DNA of 8,786 nt from Caulobacter sp. (GCA_028291125.1 JAQGIN010000028.1:1-8786), one strand, 5' to 3'; shown: positions 1 through 7,083, counted from the stretch's first letter. Numbers and translations: made by a program. Notes: generated by a model not told the origin, from the letters alone.

Positions 1-413
1 GAGCCATGGTCTGGAGTCCGCTGGGCTGGGGCCGGCTGACCGGCAAGATCCGCCGCGGTCAGCCGCTGCCCGCCGTCAGCCGTCTGCACGAGACCGCCGA
101 CGCCGGCCCGCCGATCGACGACGAGCGGCTGTTCCGCATCGTCGACGCCCTGGACGCCATCGCCGCCGAGATCGGCAAGACCCTGCCGCAGATCGCGCTG
201 AACTGGCTGCTGCGCCGGCCGACGGTGTCCAGCGTCATCATCGGGGCCCGCAACGAGGCGCAACTGCGGCAGAACCTCGGCGCGGTGGGTTGGGAATTGA
301 CCCCCGACCAGGTGGCCAAGCTCGACGCCGCCAGCGCCGTGACCCCGGCCTATCCGCACTATCCGTACTGGCGCGAAGGCGGCTTCAAGCGGGTGAACCC
401 GCCGCCGGTTTAG
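1..413 (+). CDS. Aldo/keto reductase, C-terminal fragment (5' end outside window)
   Basis: This is the last ~137 residues of an aldo/keto reductase, an NADPH-linked (beta/alpha)8-barrel carbonyl reductase. The reading frame is open from position 3 to the TAG at 411-413. The ATG at 6 is internal: the surrounding residues (AMVWSPLGWGRLTGK) are the conserved mid-barrel segment in AKR proteins that follows the active-site half, so the true start lies upstream of the window. The stretch PQIALNWLLRRPTVSSVIIGARN followed by QLRQN is the typical C-terminal cofactor-binding region; Arg and Asn in GARN..QLRQN usually contact the NADPH 2'-phosphate. The catalytic Asp/Tyr/Lys/His tetrad is outside the window. 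It is convergent with the dehydratase gene and separated from it by two hairpins, so it is probably not part of the sugar operon. The substrate cannot be told. Confidence 0.9.
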   Translation, partial: AMVWSPLGWGRLTGKIRRGQPLPAVSRLHETADAGPPIDDERLFRIVDALDAIAAEIGKTLPQIALNWLLRRPTVSSVIIGARNEAQLRQNLGAVGWELTPDQVAKLDAASAVTPAYPHYPYWREGGFKRVNPPPV

Positions 414-418
414 CGGCT

Positions 419-454
419 GCCGAGATCCTCCCCCTCAGGGGGGAGGATCTCGGC
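419..454. terminator. Perfect 16-bp hairpin, probable bidirectional transcription stop
   Basis: Arms at 419-434 and 439-454 are perfectly complementary (core CCGAGATCCTCCCCC) around a 4-nt loop TCAG. It begins 5 nt after the aldo/keto reductase stop and lies between convergent genes, the usual place for a two-way terminator. No T-run follows on either strand, so it is not a canonical intrinsic terminator; it could act as a 3'-end stabiliser or be a dispersed repeat. Confidence 0.6.
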
Positions 455-486
455 GTTCGCTCGCGCGGCGATGGGGATGGATGGAG

Positions 487-556
487 CGGGGACAGGCACT
501 CACCCCTCAACGCCCGACGTCGACCCGAAACGTCACGAGGTGAGTGCCTGTCCCCG
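487..556. repeat. 70-bp palindromic element with 18-bp perfect arms (REP/MITE-like)
   Basis: The left arm 487-504 (CGGGGACAGGCACTCACC) and right arm 539-556 are exact reverse complements enclosing 34 nt. The interior holds a second small inverted repeat, GACGT at 516-520 and ACGTC at 530-534, so the transcript could form a long, two-level hairpin. The GGGGACAGGCAC core resembles, from memory, dispersed palindromes linked to REP-associated (Y1/IS200-like) transposases in proteobacteria; no transposase is present here. It ends 18 bp before the dehydratase stop codon and may also help end convergent transcription. Confidence 0.6.
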
Positions 557-574
557 TCTATCGATCCGGGGCCC

Positions 575-2377
575 TCAGTGATTATCCCGCGGAACCCCCA
601 TCGTCTGGGCGATGCGTTGGTACTTCACCGCCGGCTCCAGCACCGCGCCGGTCTCCAGCTGGCCGACCGTGGCCCGCTGGATTTCCTGCCACGGGGTCTG
701 GCTGGCCGGATAGGCATAGCCGCCGGCCGCTTCCAGGGCCCGGCGGCGCTCGGCCAGTTCCTCGGCCGGCACCAGCATGTCGGCGGCGCCCTTGTTGAGG
801 TCGATGCGGATGCGGTCGCCGGTGCGGACCAGGGCCAGGCCGCCGCCGGCCGCGGCTTCGGGCGAGGCGTTGAGGATCGAGGGCGAGCCCGAGGTCCCCG
901 ACTGGCGGCCGTCGCCGATGCAGGGCAGGGCGTGGACGCCCTCGCGGATCAGATAGGCCGGGGCGCGCATGTTGACGACCTCGGCGGCGCCCGGATAGCC
1001 GATCGGACCGGCTCCGCGCATGAACAGCACGCTGTGGACGTCGACGCCGGTGGCCGGATCGTCGATGCGGGCGTGATAGTCCTCGGGCCCGTCGAACACC
1101 ACGGCCACGCCCTCGAAGGCGTCCTCGTCGCCGGGGGTCTTCAGATAGCGCTCGCGGAACTCGTCGGAGATGACGCTGGTCTTCATGATCGCCGAGTCGA
1201 ACAGGTTGCCGCGCAGCACGCGGAATCCGGCCCGCTCCTTCAGCGGCCGCTCATACGGGCGGATGACGTCCTCGTCCTCGATGGCCACCCCGCGGCATTC
1301 CTCGCCGATGGTCTTGCCGGAGACGGTCATCGCCCCCTCGTGGATCAGGCCCTGGCCGATCAGCTGGCTGACCACCGCCGGCACCCCGCCGGCCCGGTAA
1401 TAGTCCTCGCCCAGATAGGCCCCGGCCGGCTGCAGATTGACCAGCAGCGGCACGTGCTCGCCATAGGTCTGCCAATCGTCGACGGTCAGTTCGACGCCGA
1501 TGTGGCGGGCCAGGGCGTTGAGGTGGATCGGGGCGTTGGTCGAGCCGCCGATCGCCGAATTGACGACGATGGCGTTGAGGAAGGCCTCGCGGGTCAGGAT
1601 GTCGGACGGCTTGATGTCGGCCTTGACCAGGTCGACGATGCGCAGGCCGGTCTCGTAGGCGTTCTGTTGCCTATCCCTATAGGGGGCTGGAATGGCCGCC
1701 GAGCCCGACAGCGCCATGCCCAGGGCCTCGGTCAGCGAGTTCATCGTCGTCGCCGTGCCCATGGTGTTGCAATAGCCGGTCGACGGGGCCGAGGACGACA
1801 CCAGCTTGATGAAGCCGGCATGGTCGATCTCGCCGGCCGCCAGCAGTTCGCGGGCCTTCCAGACGATGGTGCCCGAGCCGGTGCGCTCGCCCTTGAACCA
1901 GCCGTTCAGCATCGGCCCGACTGACAGGGCGATGGCCGGGATGTTGACGGTGGCGGCGGCCATCAGGCAGGCCGGGGTGGTCTTGTCGCAGCCGATGGTC
2001 AGTACCACGCCGTCGATCGGATAGCCGTACAGGGTCTCGACCAAGCCCAGATAGGCCAGGTTGCGGTCGAGGCCCGCGGTCGGGCGCTTGCCGGTCTCCT
2101 GGATCGGGTGGACCGGGAACTCGATGGCGATGCCGCCGGCGGTGCGGATGCCCTCGCGGACCCGCTCGGCCAACACCAGGTGATGGCGGTTGCACGGCGA
2201 CAGGTCGCTGCCGGTCTGGGCGATGCCGATGATCGGCTTGCCCGACTGCAGCTCGTCCAGCGACAGGCCGTAGTTCAGATAGCGCTCGAGATAGAGCGCG
2301 GTCATGTCGACATTGTCGGGATTGTCGAACCAGGCGCGGGAGCGAAGGGCCCGGGGAGGAGAGCCGCTGGGGGTCAT
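575..2377 (-). CDS. IlvD/Edd-family aldonate dehydratase (xylonate/L-arabonate dehydratase type)
   Basis: A 600-residue enzyme predicted to remove water from a sugar acid, giving the 2-keto-3-deoxy acid in the oxidative, non-phosphorylating pathway. Three cysteines sit where this family binds its Fe-S cluster: C62 (SPCNRHH), C130 (GCDKTTP) and C203 (GYCNTMGTA). K132 in CDK is the lysine expected to be carbamylated and bind Mg2+; GGSTNA (277-282) and the catalytic-serine segment GDGRQSGT (S493) are present. The whole sequence resembles Caulobacter crescentus XylD (recalled, not aligned), sharing MTALYLER near the N-terminus and the DNH-like end. L-arabonate dehydratases of the Rhizobium type differ at these points, so substrate is open: D-xylonate by sequence, L-arabonate or D-galactonate by neighbours. 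The ATG at 2377 matches the XylD start (RSRxWFDNP soon after); its ribosome site is weak. It is last in the transporter operon, after a 76-nt gap. Cytoplasmic. Confidence 0.9.
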   Translation of the reverse strand: MTPSGSPPRALRSRAWFDNPDNVDMTALYLERYLNYGLSLDELQSGKPIIGIAQTGSDLSPCNRHHLVLAERVREGIRTAGGIAIEFPVHPIQETGKRPTAGLDRNLAYLGLVETLYGYPIDGVVLTIGCDKTTPACLMAAATVNIPAIALSVGPMLNGWFKGERTGSGTIVWKARELLAAGEIDHAGFIKLVSSSAPSTGYCNTMGTATTMNSLTEALGMALSGSAAIPAPYRDRQQNAYETGLRIVDLVKADIKPSDILTREAFLNAIVVNSAIGGSTNAPIHLNALARHIGVELTVDDWQTYGEHVPLLVNLQPAGAYLGEDYYRAGGVPAVVSQLIGQGLIHEGAMTVSGKTIGEECRGVAIEDEDVIRPYERPLKERAGFRVLRGNLFDSAIMKTSVISDEFRERYLKTPGDEDAFEGVAVVFDGPEDYHARIDDPATGVDVHSVLFMRGAGPIGYPGAAEVVNMRAPAYLIREGVHALPCIGDGRQSGTSGSPSILNASPEAAAGGGLALVRTGDRIRIDLNKGAADMLVPAEELAERRRALEAAGGYAYPASQTPWQEIQRATVGQLETGAVLEPAVKYQRIAQTMGVPRDNH

Positions 2378-2404
2378 GGACGTGAACTCTGTCTGGCGAT
2401 GAGG

Positions 2405-2422
2405 CCCGCCGCGAGCGGCGGG
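2405..2422. other. GC-rich hairpin in the permease-dehydratase gap
   Basis: CCCGCCGC (2405-2412) pairs with GCGGCGGG (2415-2422), realistically a 7-bp stem with a 4-nt loop. It lies in the only sizeable gap (2378-2453) of the - strand operon, upstream of the dehydratase. There is no T-run after it, so I do not call it a terminator; it may protect or tune the transporter message relative to dehydratase. No internal promoter was recognised in this gap. Confidence 0.4.
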
Positions 2423-2453
2423 GTGGAGAGGATAGGATGGTCGAGGCGCGGGC

Positions 2454-3425
2454 TCACGGCGTCTGACTCCGCAGGCTCGGCAGCGTCAGCAGGGCCTTCT
2501 GCAGGCCGATGAAGGCGAACAGCAGGGCGCCGATGACGATCTTGGTCCACCAGCTCGACAGCGTGCCGTCGAAATTGATGTAGCTGAGGATCAGGCCTTG
2601 GATCAGCACGCCCAGCAGGGCCCCGAACATGGTGCCGACGCCGCCCGACAGCAGCGCCCCGCCGATCACCACCGCGGCGATGGCGTCGAGCTCGACCCCG
2701 ACCCCGGTCAGCGGATAGCCAGCGCGGGTGTAGAGCGACATCACCACCCCGGCCAGGGCGGCCATGAAGCTCGACAGGGCGTAGGTCAGGACGGTGGCGC
2801 GGGCCACCGGCGCGCCCATCAAGGCGGCGGCGCGGCGGTCGCCGCCGATGGCGAAGACCTCGGCCCCAAAGCGGGTGGCGTGCAGCAGGATCCCCCCGGC
2901 CAGGAAGGTCAGCAGCATGATCAGGGCGACGATCCCCAGGCCGCCGCCGCCCGGCAGTTGCAGGCTCAGGCTCATGAGCTTGGCGTACAGCGGGTGGTCG
3001 ATCGGCACCGCCTGCGTGGTCAGCAGGAAGCTCAAGCCCCGGGCCATGAACATCGCCGTCAGGGTGACGATGAAGGCCGGGGCCTGCAGATAGTGGATCA
3101 CCGCCCCGACCAGGGCCCCGAACGCGGCCCCCAGCATCAGGGCCAGGGCGAAGGCGACCAGCGGATGCAGGCCCAGCCGGGTGACGGCGACGGCGACGAA
3201 CACCGTGGTCAGGCCCATCACCGCCCCCACCGACAGGTCGATGCCGCCGGAAATGACCACGAAGGCCATGCCCACCGCCAGCACGCCGAGCACGGCGTTG
3301 TCGGTCAACAGGTCGCCCAGGACCCGGGGGCTGAGCATGGTCGGGAACTGGGCCACGCACAGGGCGTAGCCGACGACGAACACCAGCAGCGTGGCCAGCA
3401 GCGGCAGGTTGCGGCTCGCGATCAC
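2454..3425 (-). CDS. yjfF: Sugar ABC transporter permease, YjfF type
   Basis: One of two membrane subunits of a CUT2-class sugar ABC importer. The 323-residue product is mostly hydrophobic with roughly 9-10 membrane spans, close to E. coli YjfF (about 330). Shared features recalled from YjfF include RNLPLL at the N-terminus, the SGGIDLSVGAV motif (59-69) typical of RbsC/AraH permeases, the cytoplasmic coupling region GVGVELDAIAAVVIGG (241-256), and YINFDGTLSSWWTKI (282-296). I chose the GTG start at 3425-3423 because it overlaps the YtfT stop (GTGA), has GGGAG 7 nt upstream, and aligns with the YjfF start; an open frame continues upstream but is the shadow of YtfT. It should pair with YtfT to form a heterodimeric pore driven by YtfR. 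Substrate in E. coli is galactofuranose; relatives serve L-arabinose. Confidence 0.93.
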   Translation of the reverse strand: MIASRNLPLLATLLVFVVGYALCVAQFPTMLSPRVLGDLLTDNAVLGVLAVGMAFVVISGGIDLSVGAVMGLTTVFVAVAVTRLGLHPLVAFALALMLGAAFGALVGAVIHYLQAPAFIVTLTAMFMARGLSFLLTTQAVPIDHPLYAKLMSLSLQLPGGGGLGIVALIMLLTFLAGGILLHATRFGAEVFAIGGDRRAAALMGAPVARATVLTYALSSFMAALAGVVMSLYTRAGYPLTGVGVELDAIAAVVIGGALLSGGVGTMFGALLGVLIQGLILSYINFDGTLSSWWTKIVIGALLFAFIGLQKALLTLPSLRSQTP

Positions 3426-4426
3426 GATCCGGCTCCCGAACGGCGCAGGCGCATCCGGCGGACCAGCTCGGCGAAAGCCGGCGACTGCAGGCACAGCACC
3501 CCGGCGACCACGGCGGCCATGACGATGAGGTTGAACTCCGGCGGAAAACCGGCCCGCAGGATGCCGGTCTTGATGGTTTGCAGGGCCAGGGCCCCGATCA
3601 GGGCCAGGGACAGCGAGAAGCGGCCGCCATAGAGCAGGCCGCCGCCGATGACCACGGCCAGGATGGCGTCGAGCTCCAGCCACAGGCCGGCGTTGTTGGC
3701 GTCGGCGGCGCGGATGTCGGCGGCGGCGATCACCCCGGCCGTGGCGGCCAGCAGGCCCGAAGCGGCGTAGACGCACAGCAGCACGCCGCGGGTGTCGATC
3801 CCGGCCAGCCGGCTGGCGCGGGGGTTGACGCCCACCGCCTCGATGAACAGGCCGAGCGCCGTGCGGCGGGTGGCGACCAGGAAGACGGCCAGGGCCGTGA
3901 GGGCGACCACGGCCGCCACCGGCAGGCCGAGAACCGAACCGCCCCCGAGCCATAGCAGGTGCGGCTCGTCGAAGGTGACGATGCGGCCGGCGGTGATCAG
4001 CTGGGCGACGCCGCGCCCGGCCACCATCAGGATCAGGGTGGCGACGATCGGCTGGATGCCGAGCACGGCGATCAGCACCCCGTTCCACAGTCCGCAGGCC
4101 AGGCCGGCCCCCAGAGCCAAGGCCAGGGCCAGCGGCCAGGCCAGGCCGTCATTGACCGCCACGGCGGCGACCGCTCCGGCGATGGCCATCACCGCGCCCA
4201 CCGACAGGTCGATGCCGCGGGTGGCGATGACCAGGGCCATGCCCAGGCCGAGCAGGGCGGTGGGCGCGCCGCGATTGACCACGTCGACCAGGCCGCCGAA
4301 CAGCCGGCCGTCCTGCACGGTCAGGGTGAAGAAGTTCGGGGCGATCAGGCCGTTGGCGATCAGGGCCAGGATCAGCACCGCCAGCTGCGGCAGGCCGGCG
4401 CGCAGCCAGCGTCCGGCGCGGCTCAT
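3422..4426 (-). CDS. ytfT: Sugar ABC transporter permease, YtfT type
   Basis: The second inner-membrane permease of the YtfQRT-YjfF-like importer, 334 residues (E. coli YtfT is about 341). Recognisable YtfT segments are VQDGRLFG (37-44), GIDLSVGAVMAIAGA (71-85), GIQPIVATLILMVAGRGVAQLITAG (123-147), and the long conserved block ADIRAADANNAGLWLELDAI (236-255), which continues AVVIGGG and contains the coupling region toward the ATPase. Position 70 is Arg where E. coli has Gly in ATGGIDLSVG, a minor difference. The ATG at 4426 overlaps the stop of the ATPase gene (ATGA) and has GAGG 7 nt upstream (4434-4437), indicating coupled translation. Having two different permeases rather than a homodimer distinguishes this branch from ribose and xylose systems. 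Confidence 0.93.
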   Translation of the reverse strand: MSRAGRWLRAGLPQLAVLILALIANGLIAPNFFTLTVQDGRLFGGLVDVVNRGAPTALLGLGMALVIATRGIDLSVGAVMAIAGAVAAVAVNDGLAWPLALALALGAGLACGLWNGVLIAVLGIQPIVATLILMVAGRGVAQLITAGRIVTFDEPHLLWLGGGSVLGLPVAAVVALTALAVFLVATRRTALGLFIEAVGVNPRASRLAGIDTRGVLLCVYAASGLLAATAGVIAAADIRAADANNAGLWLELDAILAVVIGGGLLYGGRFSLSLALIGALALQTIKTGILRAGFPPEFNLIVMAAVVAGVLCLQSPAFAELVRRMRLRRSGAGS

Positions 4427-5943
4427 GCGGCGACCTCGCCGGCGGTCCCGGCGATCGCCGCCATCAGCGCTCCGGGCGAGATCGCCTCGCCCTCGACCAG
4501 GCCGACGGCGCGGCGCTCGCGCATCACCAGCACCCGGTCGGCATAGGCGGCGACCTCCTCGAGTTCGGAGGAGATGACATAGAGGGCCAGGCCCTGTTCG
4601 CAGAGGGCCTCGATCAGCCGGACGATCTCGGCGTGGGCCCCGACGTCGACGCCGCGGGTCGGCTCGTCGAGGATCAGCAATCTCGGTTCGGTGGCCAGCC
4701 AGCGGGCCAGCAGGGCCTTCTGCTGATTGCCGCCCGACAGTTGCTCGATCGGCTTGTCGGCGTCGGGGGTGCGGATGTCGAGCAAGGCGATGTAGCGGGC
4801 CGCCAACTCGTCCTGCTTGCGGCGGGGCAGGGGCTTGGTCCAGCCGGCGCGAGCCTGCAGGGCCAGGACGATGTTGTCGCGGACCGACAGCGCCCCGACC
4901 ACGCCGTCGGCCTTGCGGTCCTCGGGCAGCAGGCCGAAACCCAGCGCGATGGCGTCGCGCGGGCCGCGCAGCTTGACGGTCTTGCCGTCGACCTCGACCT
5001 GGCCGCTGTCGGCGCGCTCGGCTCCGAACATCAGCAAGGCGGTCTCGGTGCGGCCCGAGCCCAGCAGGCCGGCGGCCCCGACGATCTCGCCCTGGCGCAG
5101 CTCCAGATCGAACGGCGCGACCAGGCGCTTGCGGCCCAGGCCGGTGAACCTGGCGACCACGCCCCCCGGCGTCGTGGCGCGCTTGCGGATCAGGTGCGAG
5201 GCGGTCAGCGGTTTGCCCAGCATCAGGGCGACCAGATCGAGTGGGGCGAGGTCGGCCACGGTCCGCTCGCCCACCTGCCGGCCATTGCGCAGCACGGTCA
5301 GCCGGTCGCACAGGGCGAACACCTGATCGAGGAAGTGGGTGACGAAGATCACCGCCAGGCCGCGCGCCGCCAAGCCGCGCACCACGGTGAACAGCATCGC
5401 CGTCTCCTCGGCGTCGAGGCTGGCGGTCGGCTCGTCGAGGATCAGCACCTTGGCCGACAGGTCGACGGCGCGGGCGATGGCCACCACCTGGCGCACGGCG
5501 GTGGAATAGGAGTCCAGCGTCCGGGTGACGTCGATGTCCAGGCCGTAGCCGGCCAATAGGGCCCGGGCCGCGTCGTTCATCGTCCGCCGTCGAATCAAGC
5601 CGAACCGGGTCGGCTGGCGACCCAGATAGAGGTTCTCGGCCACCGTCAGATTGGGCAGCAGATTGGCTTCCTGATAGACCGCCGACAGCCCCGCCGCTCG
5701 CGCCTCGGCTGGGTTGCGCGGATGGATCTCGACGCCGTCGACCAGCACCTGGCCGCCGTCCTTGGCGATCACCCCGGTCAGCACGCCGATCAAGGTCGAC
5801 TTGCCGGCCCCGTTCTCGCCGAGCAGGGCGTGGATCTCGCCGGCCCGCACACACAGGTCGACGCCGTCGAGCGCCCGCACCCCGGGATAGGTCTTGCCGA
5901 CCCCCCGGGCCTCCAGCAGCAGCAACGGCGCCCCCGCGGTCAT
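4423..5943 (-). CDS. ytfR: Sugar ABC transporter ATP-binding protein, YtfR type (two ATPase domains)
   Basis: A 506-residue tandem ATPase that powers the importer from the cytoplasmic side. N-domain: Walker A GENGAGKST (42-50), Q-loop YQEANL (90-95), Walker B LILDEPTASLD (167-177) and switch His203. Its signature is degenerate (YSTAVRQ, 146-152). C-domain: the Walker A position reads AGLLGSGRTE (291-300) without the usual lysine, while the signature LSGGNQQK (402-409) and Walker B LLILDEPTRGVD (422-433) are intact. This asymmetric layout is normal for RbsA/AraG/YtfR proteins, so one composite site probably does most hydrolysis. I start it at the ATG 5943-5941, which follows the binding-protein stop by one base and has AAGGA 11 nt upstream; the frame stays open for 26 more codons upstream, but those lie inside the preceding gene and do not match the family. 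Confidence 0.94.
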   Translation of the reverse strand: MTAGAPLLLLEARGVGKTYPGVRALDGVDLCVRAGEIHALLGENGAGKSTLIGVLTGVIAKDGGQVLVDGVEIHPRNPAEARAAGLSAVYQEANLLPNLTVAENLYLGRQPTRFGLIRRRTMNDAARALLAGYGLDIDVTRTLDSYSTAVRQVVAIARAVDLSAKVLILDEPTASLDAEETAMLFTVVRGLAARGLAVIFVTHFLDQVFALCDRLTVLRNGRQVGERTVADLAPLDLVALMLGKPLTASHLIRKRATTPGGVVARFTGLGRKRLVAPFDLELRQGEIVGAAGLLGSGRTETALLMFGAERADSGQVEVDGKTVKLRGPRDAIALGFGLLPEDRKADGVVGALSVRDNIVLALQARAGWTKPLPRRKQDELAARYIALLDIRTPDADKPIEQLSGGNQQKALLARWLATEPRLLILDEPTRGVDVGAHAEIVRLIEALCEQGLALYVISSELEEVAAYADRVLVMRERRAVGLVEGEAISPGALMAAIAGTAGEVAA

Positions 5944-5944
5944 C

Positions 5945-6910
5945 TCAGTAGAGGTCCTTTCGGCGGGCGTATTCCGCCGCCGCCGTATCGGGCAGGTACA
6001 GCTTGGACGGGGTCTGGACAAACTTCGGCGGGGCCTTGCCGTCCTTCTGGTAGGCGGCCAGCACGTCGAAGCCGCGGGCGGCCATGTCGGGGGCCAGTTC
6101 GACGGTGGCGTTGGCCTCGCCGTCGGCCATGGCCTTGAAGATGTCGGGCACGCCGTCGATCGAGACGGTGAGGATCTCGGTTCCCGGCTTGAGGCCGGCC
6201 GCCTTCATCGCCTGGATGGCGCCGATCATCATGTCGTCGTTGTGGGCGTAGACGGCGCAGATGCCGGCGGCGTTCTCGGCCTTGATGAAGCCCTCCATCA
6301 CCTCCTTGCCCTTGGCGCGGGTGAATTCGCCCGACTGGGTGCGGACGATCTTGATGTCGGGGGTCTTGGCGATGGCCTGGTCGAAGCCCTTCTTGCGGTC
6401 GGCGACTAGGGTCGAGCCGACCGTGCCCTGCAGCTCGACCACCCGGCAGGGCTTGGCCCCGACCTTGCCGACCAACCATTCGCCGGCCACCTGGCCCTCG
6501 TGGACATTGTCGGCGGCGACGGCGGTGAGGAACAGGCTGGGATCCTGGGTGGTGATCTGGCGGTCGAGCAGCACGACCGGGATCTTGGCGGCCTTGGCCT
6601 CGGCCAGCACGTCGTCCCAGCCGGTGGAGACCACCGGGGCCAGGAAGATGGCGCCGACGCCCTGGGCGATGAACGAGCGGATGGCCTTGATCTGGTTCTC
6701 CTGGCGCTGCTGGCCGTCGGCGACCTTCAGGGTGATGCCGCGCGCCTGGGCGGCGCTGATCGCCAGCTTGGTCTCGGCGGCGCGCCAGCCCGATTCGGAG
6801 CCGATCTGGGCGAAGCCGACGGTGGTGGCGCGATCCGTCCCGGCCCGCCCGCAGGCGGCCAGGGACAGTCCCAGCGCCGCGACGGCGGCATGTCGCCAAA
6901 TCCTGTTCAT
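5945..6910 (-). CDS. ytfQ: Periplasmic sugar-binding protein, YtfQ type, predicted lipoprotein
   Basis: The 321-residue receptor that captures the sugar and delivers it to the YtfT/YjfF pore. The mature part closely follows E. coli YtfQ as recalled: VGFAQIGSESGWRAAET (31-47), ADGQQRQENQIKAIRSF (64-80), LLDRQI (114-119), VELQGTVGS (158-166), DRKKGF (171-176), YAHNDDMMIGAIQA (221-234) and SIDGVPDI (250-257). These include the ligand-contact positions of type I periplasmic sugar receptors. C155 and C218 are both kept in YtfQ and could form a disulfide. The N-terminus has basic residues, a short hydrophobic stretch and a lipobox SLAAC with Cys20, so it should be a lipoprotein, unlike the soluble E. 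coli protein. It is first in the operon, with only a weak, close AGGGTG before ATG 6910. Ligand: galactofuranose in E. coli; L-arabinose or arabinofuranose is plausible here. Confidence 0.94.
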   Translation of the reverse strand: MNRIWRHAAVAALGLSLAACGRAGTDRATTVGFAQIGSESGWRAAETKLAISAAQARGITLKVADGQQRQENQIKAIRSFIAQGVGAIFLAPVVSTGWDDVLAEAKAAKIPVVLLDRQITTQDPSLFLTAVAADNVHEGQVAGEWLVGKVGAKPCRVVELQGTVGSTLVADRKKGFDQAIAKTPDIKIVRTQSGEFTRAKGKEVMEGFIKAENAAGICAVYAHNDDMMIGAIQAMKAAGLKPGTEILTVSIDGVPDIFKAMADGEANATVELAPDMAARGFDVLAAYQKDGKAPPKFVQTPSKLYLPDTAAAEYARRKDLY

Positions 6911-6985
6911 TTCGCACCCTAATTTTTGTTTGTTACGCTCGCTAGCCTATAGTCATATAATTGCGCGGGCGAGTCCGCGACCCTT

Positions 6986-6996
6986 TTGTCAGACAT
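6986..6996. promoter_or_regulatory. Candidate operator site 1 (TTGTCAGACAT)
   Basis: TTGTC-A-GACAT is one base from the perfect palindrome TTGTCNGACAA. The form is close to TNGTNNNACNA, bound by FadR-subfamily GntR regulators, though the last base differs. It sits immediately downstream of the candidate -10 of the - strand promoter (TATAAA, 7001-6996), where a bound protein would block transcription of the transporter operon. Confidence 0.5.
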
Positions 6997-7001
6997 TTAT
7001 A
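6996..7001 (-). promoter_or_regulatory. Candidate -10 box for the ytfQRT-yjfF-dehydratase operon
   Basis: On the - strand this reads TATAAA, about 85 nt upstream of the ytfQ start. The -35 is poor: TTCACC (7026-7021) lies 19 bp away, longer than ideal, so an activator or a different promoter is possible. Its adjacency to operator site 1 is the main support. Confidence 0.3.
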
Positions 7002-7054
7002 GACAGGTTTGGCTCACCAGGGTGAAGTGTAAAGTCGGTGGCTTAGCGCGAACC

Positions 7055-7083
7055 TTGCCATTGGTGTCGTATTCCCCTTATTT
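7055..7083 (+). promoter_or_regulatory. Candidate promoter for the araD1 operon
   Basis: TTGCCA (7055-7060) and TTATTT (7078-7083) are separated by 17 bp, a fair sigma-70-type match. The -10 end overlaps operator site 2, and the expected start would be about 40 nt before the araD1 ATG. Base composition makes chance matches possible, so this is tentative. Confidence 0.35.

Noticed and set aside
1675..1684. Palindrome CCCTATAGGG inside the dehydratase gene
   Set aside because: A short coding palindrome encoding part of AIPAPYRDR, a conserved family segment; no sign of a regulatory role.
290..1924. Long + strand open frame (544 codons) opposite the dehydratase
   Set aside because: It is antisense to a gene with intact family motifs; its composition (rich in Gly, Arg, Asp, Ala, His) is typical of shadow frames in GC-rich DNA and it shows no recognisable domain.
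2598..3632. + strand open frame (344 codons) opposite the permeases
   Set aside because: Gln/His/Gly-rich translation antisense to yjfF/ytfT, a shadow of hydrophobic codons on the other strand.
4633..5559. + strand open frame (308 codons) opposite the ATPase
   Set aside because: Antisense shadow of a clear ytfR gene, with no motifs.
4423..5943. Missing Walker A lysine in the second ATPase domain and degenerate first signature
   Set aside because: Looks like a defect but is the normal asymmetric arrangement in RbsA/AraG/YtfR-type sugar ATPases.
5940..6917. - strand open frame (325 codons) almost exactly covering the binding-protein gene
   Set aside because: It is the neighbouring frame of ytfQ; the translation is Arg/Gly-rich low-complexity, while the real frame matches YtfQ throughout.
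6964..6979. Hairpin CGCGG/CCGCG followed by TTTT in the divergent region as a terminator or attenuator
   Set aside because: A stem of only 5 bp with the T-run short and interrupted; it lies upstream of the + strand promoter, so it has nothing to terminate on that strand.
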